Both the position numbers and the translations under genes were made by a program. From assembly GCA_020846005.1 (NCBI GenBank), contig JADLEQ010000054.1, positions 1-64,000 on the forward strand: a stretch of DNA of 64,000 nt. The letters run 5' to 3'. Under the pieces are notes generated by a model. The model was not told the origin of the DNA. It saw only the letters and a list, made by a program, of their open reading frames with translations, and ran no database searches. Positions 18,617 through 26,546 of the stretch are shown here, piece by piece; within the stretch, counting starts at the first letter, position 1, and the number at the start of each line of letters is the position of its first letter. Origin of the DNA: Polyangiaceae bacterium (GTDB lineage: Bacteria > Myxococcota_A > Polyangia > Polyangiales > Polyangiaceae).

Positions 18617-19656
18617 TGCTCGCACCGGATCTCCACCCCGAGGAGCTCCTCGACCGGGTGCGCGCCGGGCGGGCGACGGACGAGGACACGGCGCGGTGGA
18701 GCGAGCACCTCAGCCACTGCGCCGTCTGTCGCCTGGAGCAGCAGCTCAAGGCGGACTTCGGCGCCGAGGACGCGAGCGCGCCCGGCTCCGCGCCGAACCG
18801 CCTCCTCCTCGCGAGCGTGCTGGAGCACGCGCTCCCCCGGCCCGAGCTGGACGCCCCCACGAGCGTCCCGCCGGTCGCGGAGGCGCCGGCGTCGCCGGCG
18901 TCGCGTCGGCTCGCCGGGAGCCGCCGCCGCAGCCGACTCTTGGCCGCGCTCGTCGCGGCGCTCGCCGCGACGCTGCTCGGCACGCTCGTGGCCGCGGCGG
19001 CGAGCTCGGGCTGGGCGCCCTGGGGGGCTCGCGGCCCCGGCCGAGCGCCCGTCGACTCCGCAGGGCTCCGCGCGGCGGGCGGCTTGTTCGCGCGTGTGCC
19101 GCAGCGCTCCTCCCCCGGCGCGAGCGCGGCGGGGGGAGGCGCGATCGCCGGCACGGCGGTCCCAGCGGGCGGCGAGCCCGCTCCAGGGTCGAGCGCGCTC
19201 GGGGCGCTGGGCGTGCCCGAGGTCGAACCTCTGGGCGTCGCGCCGCGCGCGCACGCGGACGCGCGGGCCGGCGGCGCTGCGGGCTCCCCCGAGCTCTTCC
19301 GCGCCGCGAACGCGGCGCGCCGTGGCGGCGATCTCGCGCGCGCCAGGTCGCTCTACCGCCAGCTGATCGAGCACCACGGGACCTCGCCCGAGGCGCGGGT
19401 GGCGCGGGCGGTCCTGGCCCGTCTCGCGCTCGACCAGGGGCGCGCGGGGGAGGCGGTGGACGACTACGACGCCTACCTCGCTGGCGGCAGCGCGCCGCTC
19501 TCCGAGGCGGCCTTGGTGGGGCGGGCGGTCGCGCTCGAGCAGAGCGGGAGGCGTGCCGAGGCGCGGGCCGCCTGGCAGGCGCTGCTCCGCGCTCATCCGC
19601 ATACCCCCCACCGGGTGCGAGCCCAGGGTCGGATTGCCGCGCTCGCCGGCCCCTGA
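18616..19656 (+). CDS. Membrane anti-sigma factor candidate with ZAS zinc motif and periplasmic TPR domain
   Basis: 346 residues. The cytoplasmic N-terminus carries HLSHCAVC, an H-x3-C-x2-C zinc-associated anti-sigma motif, at about residues 33-40. One TM helix follows at about 110-133. A long Gly/Ala/Pro-rich linker leads to a TPR-like domain (about 225-340) with ELFRAANAARRGGDLARA and PEARVARAVLARLALDQGRAGEA. The start overlaps the sigma gene by one base, which strongly suggests it binds and inhibits that sigma factor. The extracytoplasmic TPR resembles YbgF/tol-pal-type helical hairpins and may sense an envelope partner, possibly one of the two downstream products. Confidence 0.8.
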   Translation: MLAPDLHPEELLDRVRAGRATDEDTARWSEHLSHCAVCRLEQQLKADFGAEDASAPGSAPNRLLLASVLEHALPRPELDAPTSVPPVAEAPASPASRRLAGSRRRSRLLAALVAALAATLLGTLVAAAASSGWAPWGARGPGRAPVDSAGLRAAGGLFARVPQRSSPGASAAGGGAIAGTAVPAGGEPAPGSSALGALGVPEVEPLGVAPRAHADARAGGAAGSPELFRAANAARRGGDLARARSLYRQLIEHHGTSPEARVARAVLARLALDQGRAGEAVDDYDAYLAGGSAPLSEAALVGRAVALEQSGRRAEARAAWQALLRAHPHTPHRVRAQGRIAALAGP

Positions 19657-19666
19657 GCCCGGCGTC

Positions 19667-20773
19667 GTGCCCTGCGGCGCCGGGCGCCGCGGCGCGCGCC
19701 GATCGGGCCACCGGGTCGTTCCCTGGGCGCTCGCGCTGGCCGTCGTGTGCGCCGGCGCGCCGCTGCGCGCAGACCCCGCGGCCGCCGCCGCGGTGGATCG
19801 GGCGCCCGGCTCGCGCCTCGTCGAGCTCTCGATCGAGGGCGCCGACGCCGAGGCCGACGCGGTGGCGCTCGCGATCTCGGAGCCGCTGGCTCGCCTCGGT
19901 GTCGTCACCCGGCGTGTCGCCCCGGACGGTGCGGAGGCGCCGGCCAGCGCGGGCGCTCCCCCGCTCGCGAGGGCGGCGGTGCGACTCGACGCGGCCGGCG
20001 CGGCGCTCGCTGTCCGCGACGGGCAGGGGGTGGAGATCGCCGAGCGGACCTTCGACACCCGCGCGAACCGCGAGGTCCTGTACGAGGAGATCGCCCACGC
20101 GCTGCAGTCGATCATCGAGGCGATGCTGTCCCCGGTGCGCGCTCCGGCGCCGGTCGTCGCGGCGCGCCCGGCGCGCGGGCGCCCCGTCGCGCGGCGCGCG
20201 CGCCCTGCGCCAGAGCGCCGAGCGCGCCTGCGGGCAGGCCCGAGCCTCGGCTTGGGGTGGTTCGCGACCGGTCGGGGCGCGACCTGGGGCGCCGGGCTCG
20301 GCGCGGCCTTCGCCCTCGACGACACCTGGTCCTTCCGCTACGACGCGCTGCGCTGGCTCGACGTCGAGAGCCAGCCTGCGGGAGTCGCGGTCGACGTGCG
20401 CCATTGGAGCGTGCGGGTGGCGCCAGCGGCGACGCTCGCTCGCGGCGACGCCTGGCGAGCGGCGGCGTCGCTCGGCGCCGCGCTCTGGTTGGCGCAGCCC
20501 GCGGTGCGCCCCGCCCCCGAGCTGCTCCTCGCCGACGCCCCGCTCGTGCCGGCGGTGACGGCGTCCGGCGCGCTCCACGTCGAGGCGCGCCTCGCGTCGC
20601 GGCTCGAACTGGTCGTCTCGCCGCTCCTCGAGTGGGCGCCGGTCGTTCGTTCGTACGTCGTCGAGGCGGCGGACGATCGCCGATTGGCGTTCCGGCGGTC
20701 GCCGCTCGCGGTGCTGCTCACCGCGGCGATCACGATCGGCGAGCCCGAGTCGCCGCGGCGAGGTGCGCGGTGA
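19667..20773 (+). CDS. Exported protein, possibly an outer-membrane barrel, third gene of the sigma operon
   Basis: 368 residues from a GTG at 19667, which gives a basic N-terminus then WALALAVVCAGAPLRA, a Sec signal peptide. Residues ~40-160 form a soluble domain with alternating strands, and ~180-365 are rich in alternating hydrophobic/polar strands with aromatic residues (SLGLGWFATGRGATWGAG, SLGAALWLAQP), as in small outer-membrane barrels. The protein ends RRGAR, without the usual terminal aromatic. The gene starts 10 bases after the anti-sigma gene and overlaps the next gene by four bases (GTGA), so all four genes are one operon. No family recognised; barrel is inference. Confidence 0.68.
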   Translation: MPCGAGRRGARRSGHRVVPWALALAVVCAGAPLRADPAAAAAVDRAPGSRLVELSIEGADAEADAVALAISEPLARLGVVTRRVAPDGAEAPASAGAPPLARAAVRLDAAGAALAVRDGQGVEIAERTFDTRANREVLYEEIAHALQSIIEAMLSPVRAPAPVVAARPARGRPVARRARPAPERRARLRAGPSLGLGWFATGRGATWGAGLGAAFALDDTWSFRYDALRWLDVESQPAGVAVDVRHWSVRVAPAATLARGDAWRAAASLGAALWLAQPAVRPAPELLLADAPLVPAVTASGALHVEARLASRLELVVSPLLEWAPVVRSYVVEAADDRRLAFRRSPLAVLLTAAITIGEPESPRRGAR

Positions 20774-21552
20774 GCCGCCCGCGCTCGAGGAGCGGCTCGC
20801 GTGGGCCGACGCACGCCGTGCCGCCGCTCGCGCTGCTCGCCGCGGCCGTCGTCGCCGCGTGCAGCGAGTCCGACGTGGTGCTCGGGACGATCGTCCGTGC
20901 CGACGCCTCCACGGCGACCGGCGGTCGCGGCGGTGCGGCCGGCGGCGCCGGCTCCGGCGCAGGCGGCGCCGACGCGTCGATCGGCGGCGCAGGCGCGGGC
21001 GGCGCGGGCGCGGGCGGCGCAGGCGCGGGCGGCGCGGGCGGCGCGGGAGCGGGGGGCGCAGGCGCGGGCGGCGCGGGCGCGGGCGGCGCAGGCGCGGGCG
21101 GCGCAGGCGCCGGCGGCGGGCAGTCGTGCTTCACGGACGCCGAGTGCGGCCCCGCGGCGTTCTGCGATCCGACCGTGTGTGCCGGACCCGGGCACTGCGT
21201 GCCGCGCCCGGCGACCTGCGGCGCCGAGCGCGCGCCCGTCTGCGGCTGCTCCGGGCACAACTACTGGAACGACTGCCTCCGCCGCTCGGTAGGCGACGGG
21301 AAGGTAGCGGACGGCGCGTGTACACCCACCGCGCTCCCGTGCGGGACGATCCCGTTCCCGTGTCAGGTCTCCGGGGCGGTGTGCCTCGTCGAGTCGGGCC
21401 TGGAGTGCTCGCTCGGCGTCGGGCGATGCTGGGTGCTGCCGTGCGGAGCCGGCGGCCCGCGAGTGCGTGAGTGCGATCAGGCCACCGGGTGCCTGGACCC
21501 GTGCGGCGCCGGCACCGCGGAGCCGTTCGTCGTCGACGAAACTTGCCCGTAG
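20770..21552 (+). CDS. Kazal-like lipoprotein with Gly/Ala repeat linker, last gene of the sigma operon
   Basis: 260 residues from a GTG that overlaps the previous stop. The signal region LLAAAVVAAC is a lipobox, so the mature protein starts at Cys33 or so. A ~50-residue (Gly-Ala)-rich linker, encoded by a 15-bp DNA repeat, separates the anchor from a Cys-rich head. The head contains CFTDAECGPAAFCD (a Cys-knot-like segment) and then APVCGCSGHNYWNDC, which matches the Kazal-type PVCGxDGxTYxNxC pattern. About ten more Cys follow. Kazal modules inhibit serine proteases; many myxobacterial Kazal-like modules are untested, so inhibition is only a possibility. Position in a sigma/anti-sigma operon suggests an envelope-stress output. 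Confidence 0.8.
   Translation: MSRPRSRSGSRGPTHAVPPLALLAAAVVAACSESDVVLGTIVRADASTATGGRGGAAGGAGSGAGGADASIGGAGAGGAGAGGAGAGGAGGAGAGGAGAGGAGAGGAGAGGAGAGGGQSCFTDAECGPAAFCDPTVCAGPGHCVPRPATCGAERAPVCGCSGHNYWNDCLRRSVGDGKVADGACTPTALPCGTIPFPCQVSGAVCLVESGLECSLGVGRCWVLPCGAGGPRVRECDQATGCLDPCGAGTAEPFVVDETCP
20984..21117 (+). repeat. 15-bp-periodic Gly/Ala-encoding repeat
   Basis: Tandem copies built on GGCGCAGGCGCGGGC, with some units shortened by 6 bp, encode the GAGAG linker of the Kazal-like lipoprotein. Copies differ mostly at one A/G position, which suggests recent expansion by slippage. Confidence 0.8.
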
Positions 21553-21688
21553 AGCTGTTTCTTGGGCGAATTTCGGGAAAACGGTTGACCCCCCCCCGCG
21601 CGCGAGGGAGTGATCCGTTTCAGCGCGAGCGCTCACCATTGTGTCGCGGGCGATTGGATCGCCTGCCGCCTCTCCGGAGCTTCCCAGC
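21553..21688 (+). promoter_or_regulatory. Intergenic leader of the small lipoprotein; weak promoter candidate
   Basis: This 136-base gap is AT-richer than its surroundings (CGAATTTCGGGAAAACGG). TTGACC at 21585-21590 is a fair -35 hexamer, but the best downstream -10 (TGATCC, 21611-21616) is 20 bases away, which is too far for a normal sigma-70 promoter. A promoter is expected here; its exact position is not settled. Confidence 0.3.
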
Positions 21689-22162
21689 ATGAACCACCGC
21701 GTCGTCTTCTCCGCTCTCCTCCTAGGTTGCGCCTCGCTCGTCGCCCCCGCGTGCGCCGGGGACACCGAGGACGAGGTCTTCAAGGGCAGCCCGACGGGCG
21801 GGAGCGGCGGCGGCGCAGGGGACGCGGCGACCGACGGCGCAGGGGACGGCGCGTCCGGCTCGTCCGGCTCGTCCGGGACGGGCGGGAGCGGGGGCACCTC
21901 GGGCACCGGGGGCGGCTCCAGCGGGACGGGCGGCTTCGGGGCGACGGGCGGCTTCGGCGCCACCTCAGGGGCGGGCGGTGGCGGAACCGGCGGCGGGGGA
22001 ACCGGCGGCGGCTCCAGCGGGACGGGCGGCACCGTCGGCACCTGCAACCCCGCCTTCTGCCCCAACCCGGGCACCGGCTCGCCTTGCTGCGTGACAGCGA
22101 ACGGCCCGTGCGGCGTGGACACGGGCACCGGCTGCACGTCGATCGATCCCGCCGACTTCTGA
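21689..22162 (+). CDS. Small Gly-rich lipoprotein with C-terminal Cys cluster
   Basis: 157 residues from an ATG at 21689. The signal peptide reads MNHRVVFSALLLGCASLV with candidate lipid Cys at either the GCAS or the PACAGD position; the second fits better because acidic residues follow. A ~90-residue Gly/Ser/Thr linker leads to a head of about 35 residues, CNPAFCPNP..CC..CG..C, with six Cys. Such Gly-linker lipoproteins are abundant in this genome type. It is not overlapping the sigma operon and has its own leader. No function can be assigned. Confidence 0.7.
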   Translation: MNHRVVFSALLLGCASLVAPACAGDTEDEVFKGSPTGGSGGGAGDAATDGAGDGASGSSGSSGTGGSGGTSGTGGGSSGTGGFGATGGFGATSGAGGGGTGGGGTGGGSSGTGGTVGTCNPAFCPNPGTGSPCCVTANGPCGVDTGTGCTSIDPADF

Positions 22163-22232
22163 TCGGCCGCCTCGCGGGACGCTGCTCCGGCGCGCGAACA
22201 CGGCTCGCGCACGGCGCGCCGGTCGCGCGCGC

Positions 22233-23318
22233 TTAGCGCGTCGCCTGCCGAGAGAGCACGCAGAGCCCCGCGAGGAACGACAGCGCGCCGGCCCCGACCA
22301 ACACGGCCGATGGGAGCGCCAGCTCGCGCGCGGTGAACCCGCGGAACAACGCGCCCTCCAGCGCGACGATGCCCCAGCGCACGGGGCTCGCGTACGAGGC
22401 CGTCTGTAACCACGGCGGCATCGCGGAGACCGGCACCATCGCGCCGCCGAGCATCGCCATCAGGATGAGCGCGCCCCACCCTGATCCGGACACCGCCTGC
22501 TGGGTCCGGCCGAGCACGCTCAGCAGCACCGTCATGCCGACGAAACAGATCGACGCCGCCACGGTGGCCGCCACCACCGCGAGCGGCGCCTCGAAGCGGA
22601 CACCGAGCAGCAGGGCCGACATCCCGGTGATCACCCCGGCGTCGAGCAGGCACGCCGCGAAGCACGCGAGCGCCTTGCCCGCGAGCACGGTCGCGCGCGG
22701 GAACGGCGCCGAGGCCAGCCGCGCGTACGTACCTCCCGAGCGCTCGACGACCATGGCGACGGCGAAGCTCGCCGCGCAGCCCATCAGCCCCCACAGCACC
22801 GCCGCGGGGAAGACGAGATCCGCGACGCTCCGCGCGCTCGCGCCGCGGCCGACCACCTCGACGACCGCGATGGCCGGCGCCGTTCGGAGCGCAGGCCCCG
22901 GAGGGCCGCCAGGCGCCGCCGGGCCCGCGGCGCCGAGCGTCTCGAGCGTCACGCCGCGCAGGATCGCCGCGTCCGTCTCGCGCGACGGATCGACCCCGAT
23001 CTCCACGCCGCCGCCCCGCAGCCGCAGATAGCCGGCCGCGTCGCCGCGGCGCACGCGCTCTCGAGCGTCGTCGAGGGACGCCCGCTCGAGAGCGAGCGCT
23101 GGCGCGGACTCGAACGCCGCCACCAGCGCCGCGCTCGCGTCGGGCTCGACGACGAGCGGCGCCTCGAGCACCCGACCGCCTCGGTCGAGCGTCGCGCCGA
23201 GCACGGCGCCGAAGAAGAGCGCGAAGACCAGCGGGAAGCCGACGACCCAGAACAAGGTCACCCGGTCGCGCGACAACAACACGAGGTCCTTCCAGGCGAT
23301 GACGAACGCTGCGTACAC
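22233..23318 (-). CDS. ABC-2 type exporter permease
   Basis: 361 residues. One TM helix near the N-terminus (WVVGFPLVFALFFGAVLG) is followed by a ~130-residue extracytoplasmic domain and then five more helices from ~170 to the end, the layout of ABC-2/YhgE-like or DrrB-like permeases with an ectodomain. It starts three bases after the end of the ATPase gene, so the two are translated together and form a half-exporter that dimerises. Substrate is not deducible. The ectodomain is unremarkable. Its 3' end converges with the small lipoprotein gene. Confidence 0.88.
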   Translation of the reverse strand: MYAAFVIAWKDLVLLSRDRVTLFWVVGFPLVFALFFGAVLGATLDRGGRVLEAPLVVEPDASAALVAAFESAPALALERASLDDARERVRRGDAAGYLRLRGGGVEIGVDPSRETDAAILRGVTLETLGAAGPAAPGGPPGPALRTAPAIAVVEVVGRGASARSVADLVFPAAVLWGLMGCAASFAVAMVVERSGGTYARLASAPFPRATVLAGKALACFAACLLDAGVITGMSALLLGVRFEAPLAVVAATVAASICFVGMTVLLSVLGRTQQAVSGSGWGALILMAMLGGAMVPVSAMPPWLQTASYASPVRWGIVALEGALFRGFTARELALPSAVLVGAGALSFLAGLCVLSRQATR

Positions 23319-23321
23319 GGG

Positions 23322-24242
23322 TCAGTCTCGGAGAGTGCGGCCGGTGAGGTTGAGGAACACGCGCTCGAGGTTCGGGGACTCGACGGTGACGGCCTCGAGG
23401 GCGAGCCCCGACCGAGCGAGCTCGGCCAGCGCCTGCGTCGGGTCGTCCGTCTCGAGCACGCCGCCGAACTCGTGCAGCGGGCGCCCGCCGACGCACGTGC
23501 CCGGCGGCGGCGGCGTGGCGAGCGTGAAATGGGCGCGGCTCCGCCCGCCGTGCCGCGCCACGAGGTCTGGGACGGTCCCCTCCGCGAGGACCCGCCCGCG
23601 ATCGACGACGACGACGCGATCACAGAGGCGCGTCGCCTCTTCCATGTAGTGGGTCGAGTAGAGCAGCGTCCGCCCCTCGCTCCGGAGCTGGCCCAGCGCG
23701 TCGAGGATGTGGTTTCGCGACTGTGGGTCCACGCCGACCGTCGGCTCGTCCAAGAGGACGACGCTCGGATCGTGGACCAGCGCGGCGGCGACGTTGAGCC
23801 GGCGCTGCATCCCGCCCGAGAACGTGCCGACCCGGTCGTCGCGGCGCTCCTGCAGGCCCGCCATCGCGAGGCACCGCTCGACGCGCTCCGCGAGGCGTCG
23901 TCCCCGCAGGCCGTGCAGGCGCCCGAAGAAGCGTAGGTTCTCCTCCGCCGTCAGCTCGGAGTAGAGGGCGAGATCCTGGGGCGCGATCCCGAGGCGGCGT
24001 CGCGCCGCGGGTCGGGTCGGGTCGCTCGTGCCCGCGATCTCGATCGATCCGGCGTCCGGCGCCAGGAGGCCGACGAGCAGCGCCATCGTCGTGGATTTGC
24101 CGGCGCCGTTCGGCCCGAGGAGCCCGACCGTCTCGCCCGGGTCCGCGTGGAAGGAGAGGCCGGCGACGGCATCGACCGAGCCGAACCGCTTGCGTAGGCC
24201 TGAAACCCGGATCCCGGACGTCGAGGATCCCGCTTGGCTCAC
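23322..24242 (-). CDS. ABC exporter ATP-binding protein
   Basis: 306 residues. Walker A GPNGAGKST at about 44-52, the Q loop (APQD), the signature FSGGMQRR, Walker B VVLLDEPTVGVD and the switch His in YSTHYMEE are all intact. The C-terminal ~70 residues resemble the DUF4162-like extension found in CcmA/DrrA-type exporters. It pairs with the permease gene 3 bases downstream. It is divergent from the carotenoid operon over exactly 100 bases, so the two transcription units may share a control region. Confidence 0.95.
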   Translation of the reverse strand: MSQAGSSTSGIRVSGLRKRFGSVDAVAGLSFHADPGETVGLLGPNGAGKSTTMALLVGLLAPDAGSIEIAGTSDPTRPAARRRLGIAPQDLALYSELTAEENLRFFGRLHGLRGRRLAERVERCLAMAGLQERRDDRVGTFSGGMQRRLNVAAALVHDPSVVLLDEPTVGVDPQSRNHILDALGQLRSEGRTLLYSTHYMEEATRLCDRVVVVDRGRVLAEGTVPDLVARHGGRSRAHFTLATPPPPGTCVGGRPLHEFGGVLETDDPTQALAELARSGLALEAVTVESPNLERVFLNLTGRTLRD

Positions 24243-24342
24243 CGCTCCACCTTAGCCGAAACTGGGCCGCCGGTGCGTCCTGGACAAAAGCTGTACACAT
24301 CCTTGACGTGGCACTCGGTGCGGCCCATGTTCCAGGACACCG
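24243..24342 (+). promoter_or_regulatory. Divergent control region between the ABC exporter and the carotenoid operon
   Basis: Within these 100 bases are a TGTACA palindrome at 24292-24297 and TTGACG at 24303-24308, a good -35 hexamer; a matching -10 17 bases further on would read CATGTT. TGTACA-type sites are sometimes bound by light-responsive MerR regulators of carotenoid genes, but a single 6-bp palindrome is weak evidence. AGGA eight bases before the ATG is the ribosome site of crtY. Confidence 0.4.
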
Positions 24343-25515
24343 ATGGAGCCCCCGCCCGCCGACCCCGCCCAGCCGAACGCCTTCGACGTGGCGCTCGTCG
24401 GGGGCGGGCTGCAGAGCGCGCTCATCCTCCTCGCGCTCCGGCGGCTGCGCCCCGAGGCGCGGGTGGTGATGGTCGAGCGCGAGCCTCAGGTCGCCGGCAA
24501 CCACACGTGGTGCTTCCACGCGGGGGACGTACCGGCCGCTGCGCGCGAGGTGGTGGCGCCGCTCGTCGTCGCGCGTTGGCCCGCCTACGACGTTCGCTTC
24601 GAGGGCCTCGAGCGGACGATCGACGACCCGTACGCCTGCATCACGTCGGAGTCGGTGCGCCGGGAGGTCGAGGCAGCCAGCCGCCCACCCGGTGTCCGGC
24701 TCGTCACAGGCGCAGAGGCGGTGTCGGTCGACGCGACGAGCGTGCGGCTGGCCGACGGCCGTCGGTTCGGCGCGTCGCTCGTGGTCGACTCGCGCGGTCC
24801 CGGCCGCTTCGCGCCGCGCGGCGCCGCGGGCTGGCAGAAGTTCGTCGGGCTCGAGCTCGAGGTCGAGCCAGCGCTGCCCTTCACGCGCCCCGTGCTGATG
24901 GACGCCACGGTCGCGCAGGAGGATGGCTATCGGTTCTTCTACGTGCTGCCCCTCTCGCAGCGGCGTGTGCTGGTCGAGGACACGTACTTCTCCGACGCGC
25001 CCTCGCTGGACCGCGCGCGGCTGGCGCGGGGGGCGCTCGCGTGGGCGGCAGCGCACGGCCTGCACGGCGAGGTGGTGCGTGAGGAGCAAGGTGTGCTCCC
25101 CCTCCCGGAGGAGGGCATCGGAACGCCCACCCGGGACGGCGTGCTGCTCGGCGGATACCAGGGCGGATGGTTCCACCCGACCACGGGCTACTCGTTCCCG
25201 GTCGCGCTCCGGCTGGCGCTGCACGTGGCCAGCCGCTCGCCCGCGGAGGTCTTCGGGCCCGCCTTCGACCGGTTGGTCGCCGAGCACCGCCGCCAGTGGC
25301 GCTTCGCCGCGTGGCTGAACCGCCTCCTGTTCCGCGCCGTCCAGCCGCACGACCGCCACCATGTGCTCGCACGGTTCCACCGGATGCCGGAGGCGACGAT
25401 CCGCCGGTTCTACGCGCTCTCCACCACCGGGACGGACCGTGCCCGGATCCTCTGTGGACGTCCACCGCGCGGCGTCTCCCTTCGCGCCGCCCTCGACCGA
25501 GGACTCTTCGCATGA
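24343..25515 (+). CDS. crtY: Lycopene beta-cyclase, CrtY type
   Basis: 390 residues, the normal size for the monomeric bacterial CrtY. The N-terminus holds a flavin/NAD-binding strand VALVGGGLQSALILLAL, then NHTWCFH, a strong CrtY landmark. DSRGPG, YRFFYVLPLS, DTYFSD and TGYSFPVALRLA are further conserved segments. It cyclises the ends of lycopene to beta-rings at the membrane. It opens the operon, and its stop overlaps crtE by four bases (ATGA). Myxococcus xanthus uses a heterodimeric cyclase, as I recall, so a single-chain CrtY is a difference between lineages. Confidence 0.9.
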   Translation: MEPPPADPAQPNAFDVALVGGGLQSALILLALRRLRPEARVVMVEREPQVAGNHTWCFHAGDVPAAAREVVAPLVVARWPAYDVRFEGLERTIDDPYACITSESVRREVEAASRPPGVRLVTGAEAVSVDATSVRLADGRRFGASLVVDSRGPGRFAPRGAAGWQKFVGLELEVEPALPFTRPVLMDATVAQEDGYRFFYVLPLSQRRVLVEDTYFSDAPSLDRARLARGALAWAAAHGLHGEVVREEQGVLPLPEEGIGTPTRDGVLLGGYQGGWFHPTTGYSFPVALRLALHVASRSPAEVFGPAFDRLVAEHRRQWRFAAWLNRLLFRAVQPHDRHHVLARFHRMPEATIRRFYALSTTGTDRARILCGRPPRGVSLRAALDRGLFA

Positions 25516-26546
25516 GCACCGCACTCGCACTCCAGCACGAACCCCCGCTCGTCGACCTGCTCGATGAACAATTCGGCAAGCAAGCCCTCGCCGAGCTCCT
25601 CGATCTCCCCCCCAACCAGGTGCCCTGGGAGCTCTGGGCGGACGCCCTGCACGGACCGCTCCGTGATCTGCTGTCCCGCCCCGGGAAGGAGTTCCGCGCC
25701 CGTCTCGTCGACGCGGCGTGGCGGCTGGCGGGTCAGCACGCCGCGCCGCCCCGGGAGCTGACGCTGCTCGTGGAGGCGCTCCACGCCGGGTCGCTCATCA
25801 TCGACGACATCCAGGACGGCTCGGCCTACCGGCGAGGCGCGCCCGCGCTCCACGTCGGGTACGGCCTGCCGCGCGCGCTGAACGCGGGCAACTGGCTCTA
25901 CTTCTGGTCGGAGCAGCTCGCGGGCCGTTGCGGCCTTGCACCCCACGTCGAGCTTGCGGTCAGGCGGCTCATGACTCGGACGCTGGTCCAGTGCCACCAC
26001 GGCCAGGGGCTCGATCTGACCGTGCGCGTCGCCGAGCTCCCGAAGGACGCCGTGCCCGGCGTGGTGAGGGCGACGACCCAGCTCAAGACGGGTGCGCTGA
26101 TGCAGCTCGCGGCGGAGCTCGGGGCGGTGGCCGCGGGTGCCCGCCCCGAGGTGGCGAGCGCCATCGGGCGCTTCGGTCGCGAGCTGGGCGTGGGCCTGCA
26201 GATGCTCGACGATCTGGGAGGCCTCGTCAGCGAGCGCCTGTGCCACAAGGGCCACGAGGACCTCGTGCTCGGGCGCCCCACGTGGGCGTGGGCGTGGGCG
26301 GCCGAGCGCGCGGACTCCCTCCGGTACCGCGCGCTGCTCGCGGCGGCGCGCAAGGTGCAGGCGGGCGCGCTCCATCCGGAGGCCCTCGCCGAGCAGCTCC
26401 GGGCCGAGATCGCGGAGCTCGGTACCCGGCGCGTGCACGAGCACCTCGAGCGCGCGTTCCATGAGCTGGAGGCCGTCGTCGGGTCGAGCCCGGCGCTCGG
26501 CTTCGTCCGGCACGAGATCGAGCGATTGGAGCGGAGCCATGTCTGA
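25512..26546 (+). CDS. crtE: Polyprenyl diphosphate synthase (GGPP-synthase-like) with altered second Asp motif
   Basis: 344 residues. The first aspartate-rich motif is intact: LIIDDIQDGSAYRRG, with ALH and a following NAGNWLYFW segment more like class III (eukaryote-like) GGPP synthases than the usual bacterial CrtE. The second motif, normally DDxxD, reads DDLGG, so its last Asp is missing. It is followed by KGHEDLVLGRPTW instead of the usual KxxGxDL. Context, between crtY and crtI with overlaps on both sides (4 bases and 8 bases), makes a C20 diphosphate supply role likely. Activity with the altered motif is uncertain. Confidence 0.75.
   Translation: MSTALALQHEPPLVDLLDEQFGKQALAELLDLPPNQVPWELWADALHGPLRDLLSRPGKEFRARLVDAAWRLAGQHAAPPRELTLLVEALHAGSLIIDDIQDGSAYRRGAPALHVGYGLPRALNAGNWLYFWSEQLAGRCGLAPHVELAVRRLMTRTLVQCHHGQGLDLTVRVAELPKDAVPGVVRATTQLKTGALMQLAAELGAVAAGARPEVASAIGRFGRELGVGLQMLDDLGGLVSERLCHKGHEDLVLGRPTWAWAWAAERADSLRYRALLAAARKVQAGALHPEALAEQLRAEIAELGTRRVHEHLERAFHELEAVVGSSPALGFVRHEIERLERSHV

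Noticed and set aside
24292-24297. TGTACA as a light-response (CarH/LitR-like) operator
   Set aside because: A single 6-bp palindrome is too common; no second half-site and no B12-type MerR gene in the window.
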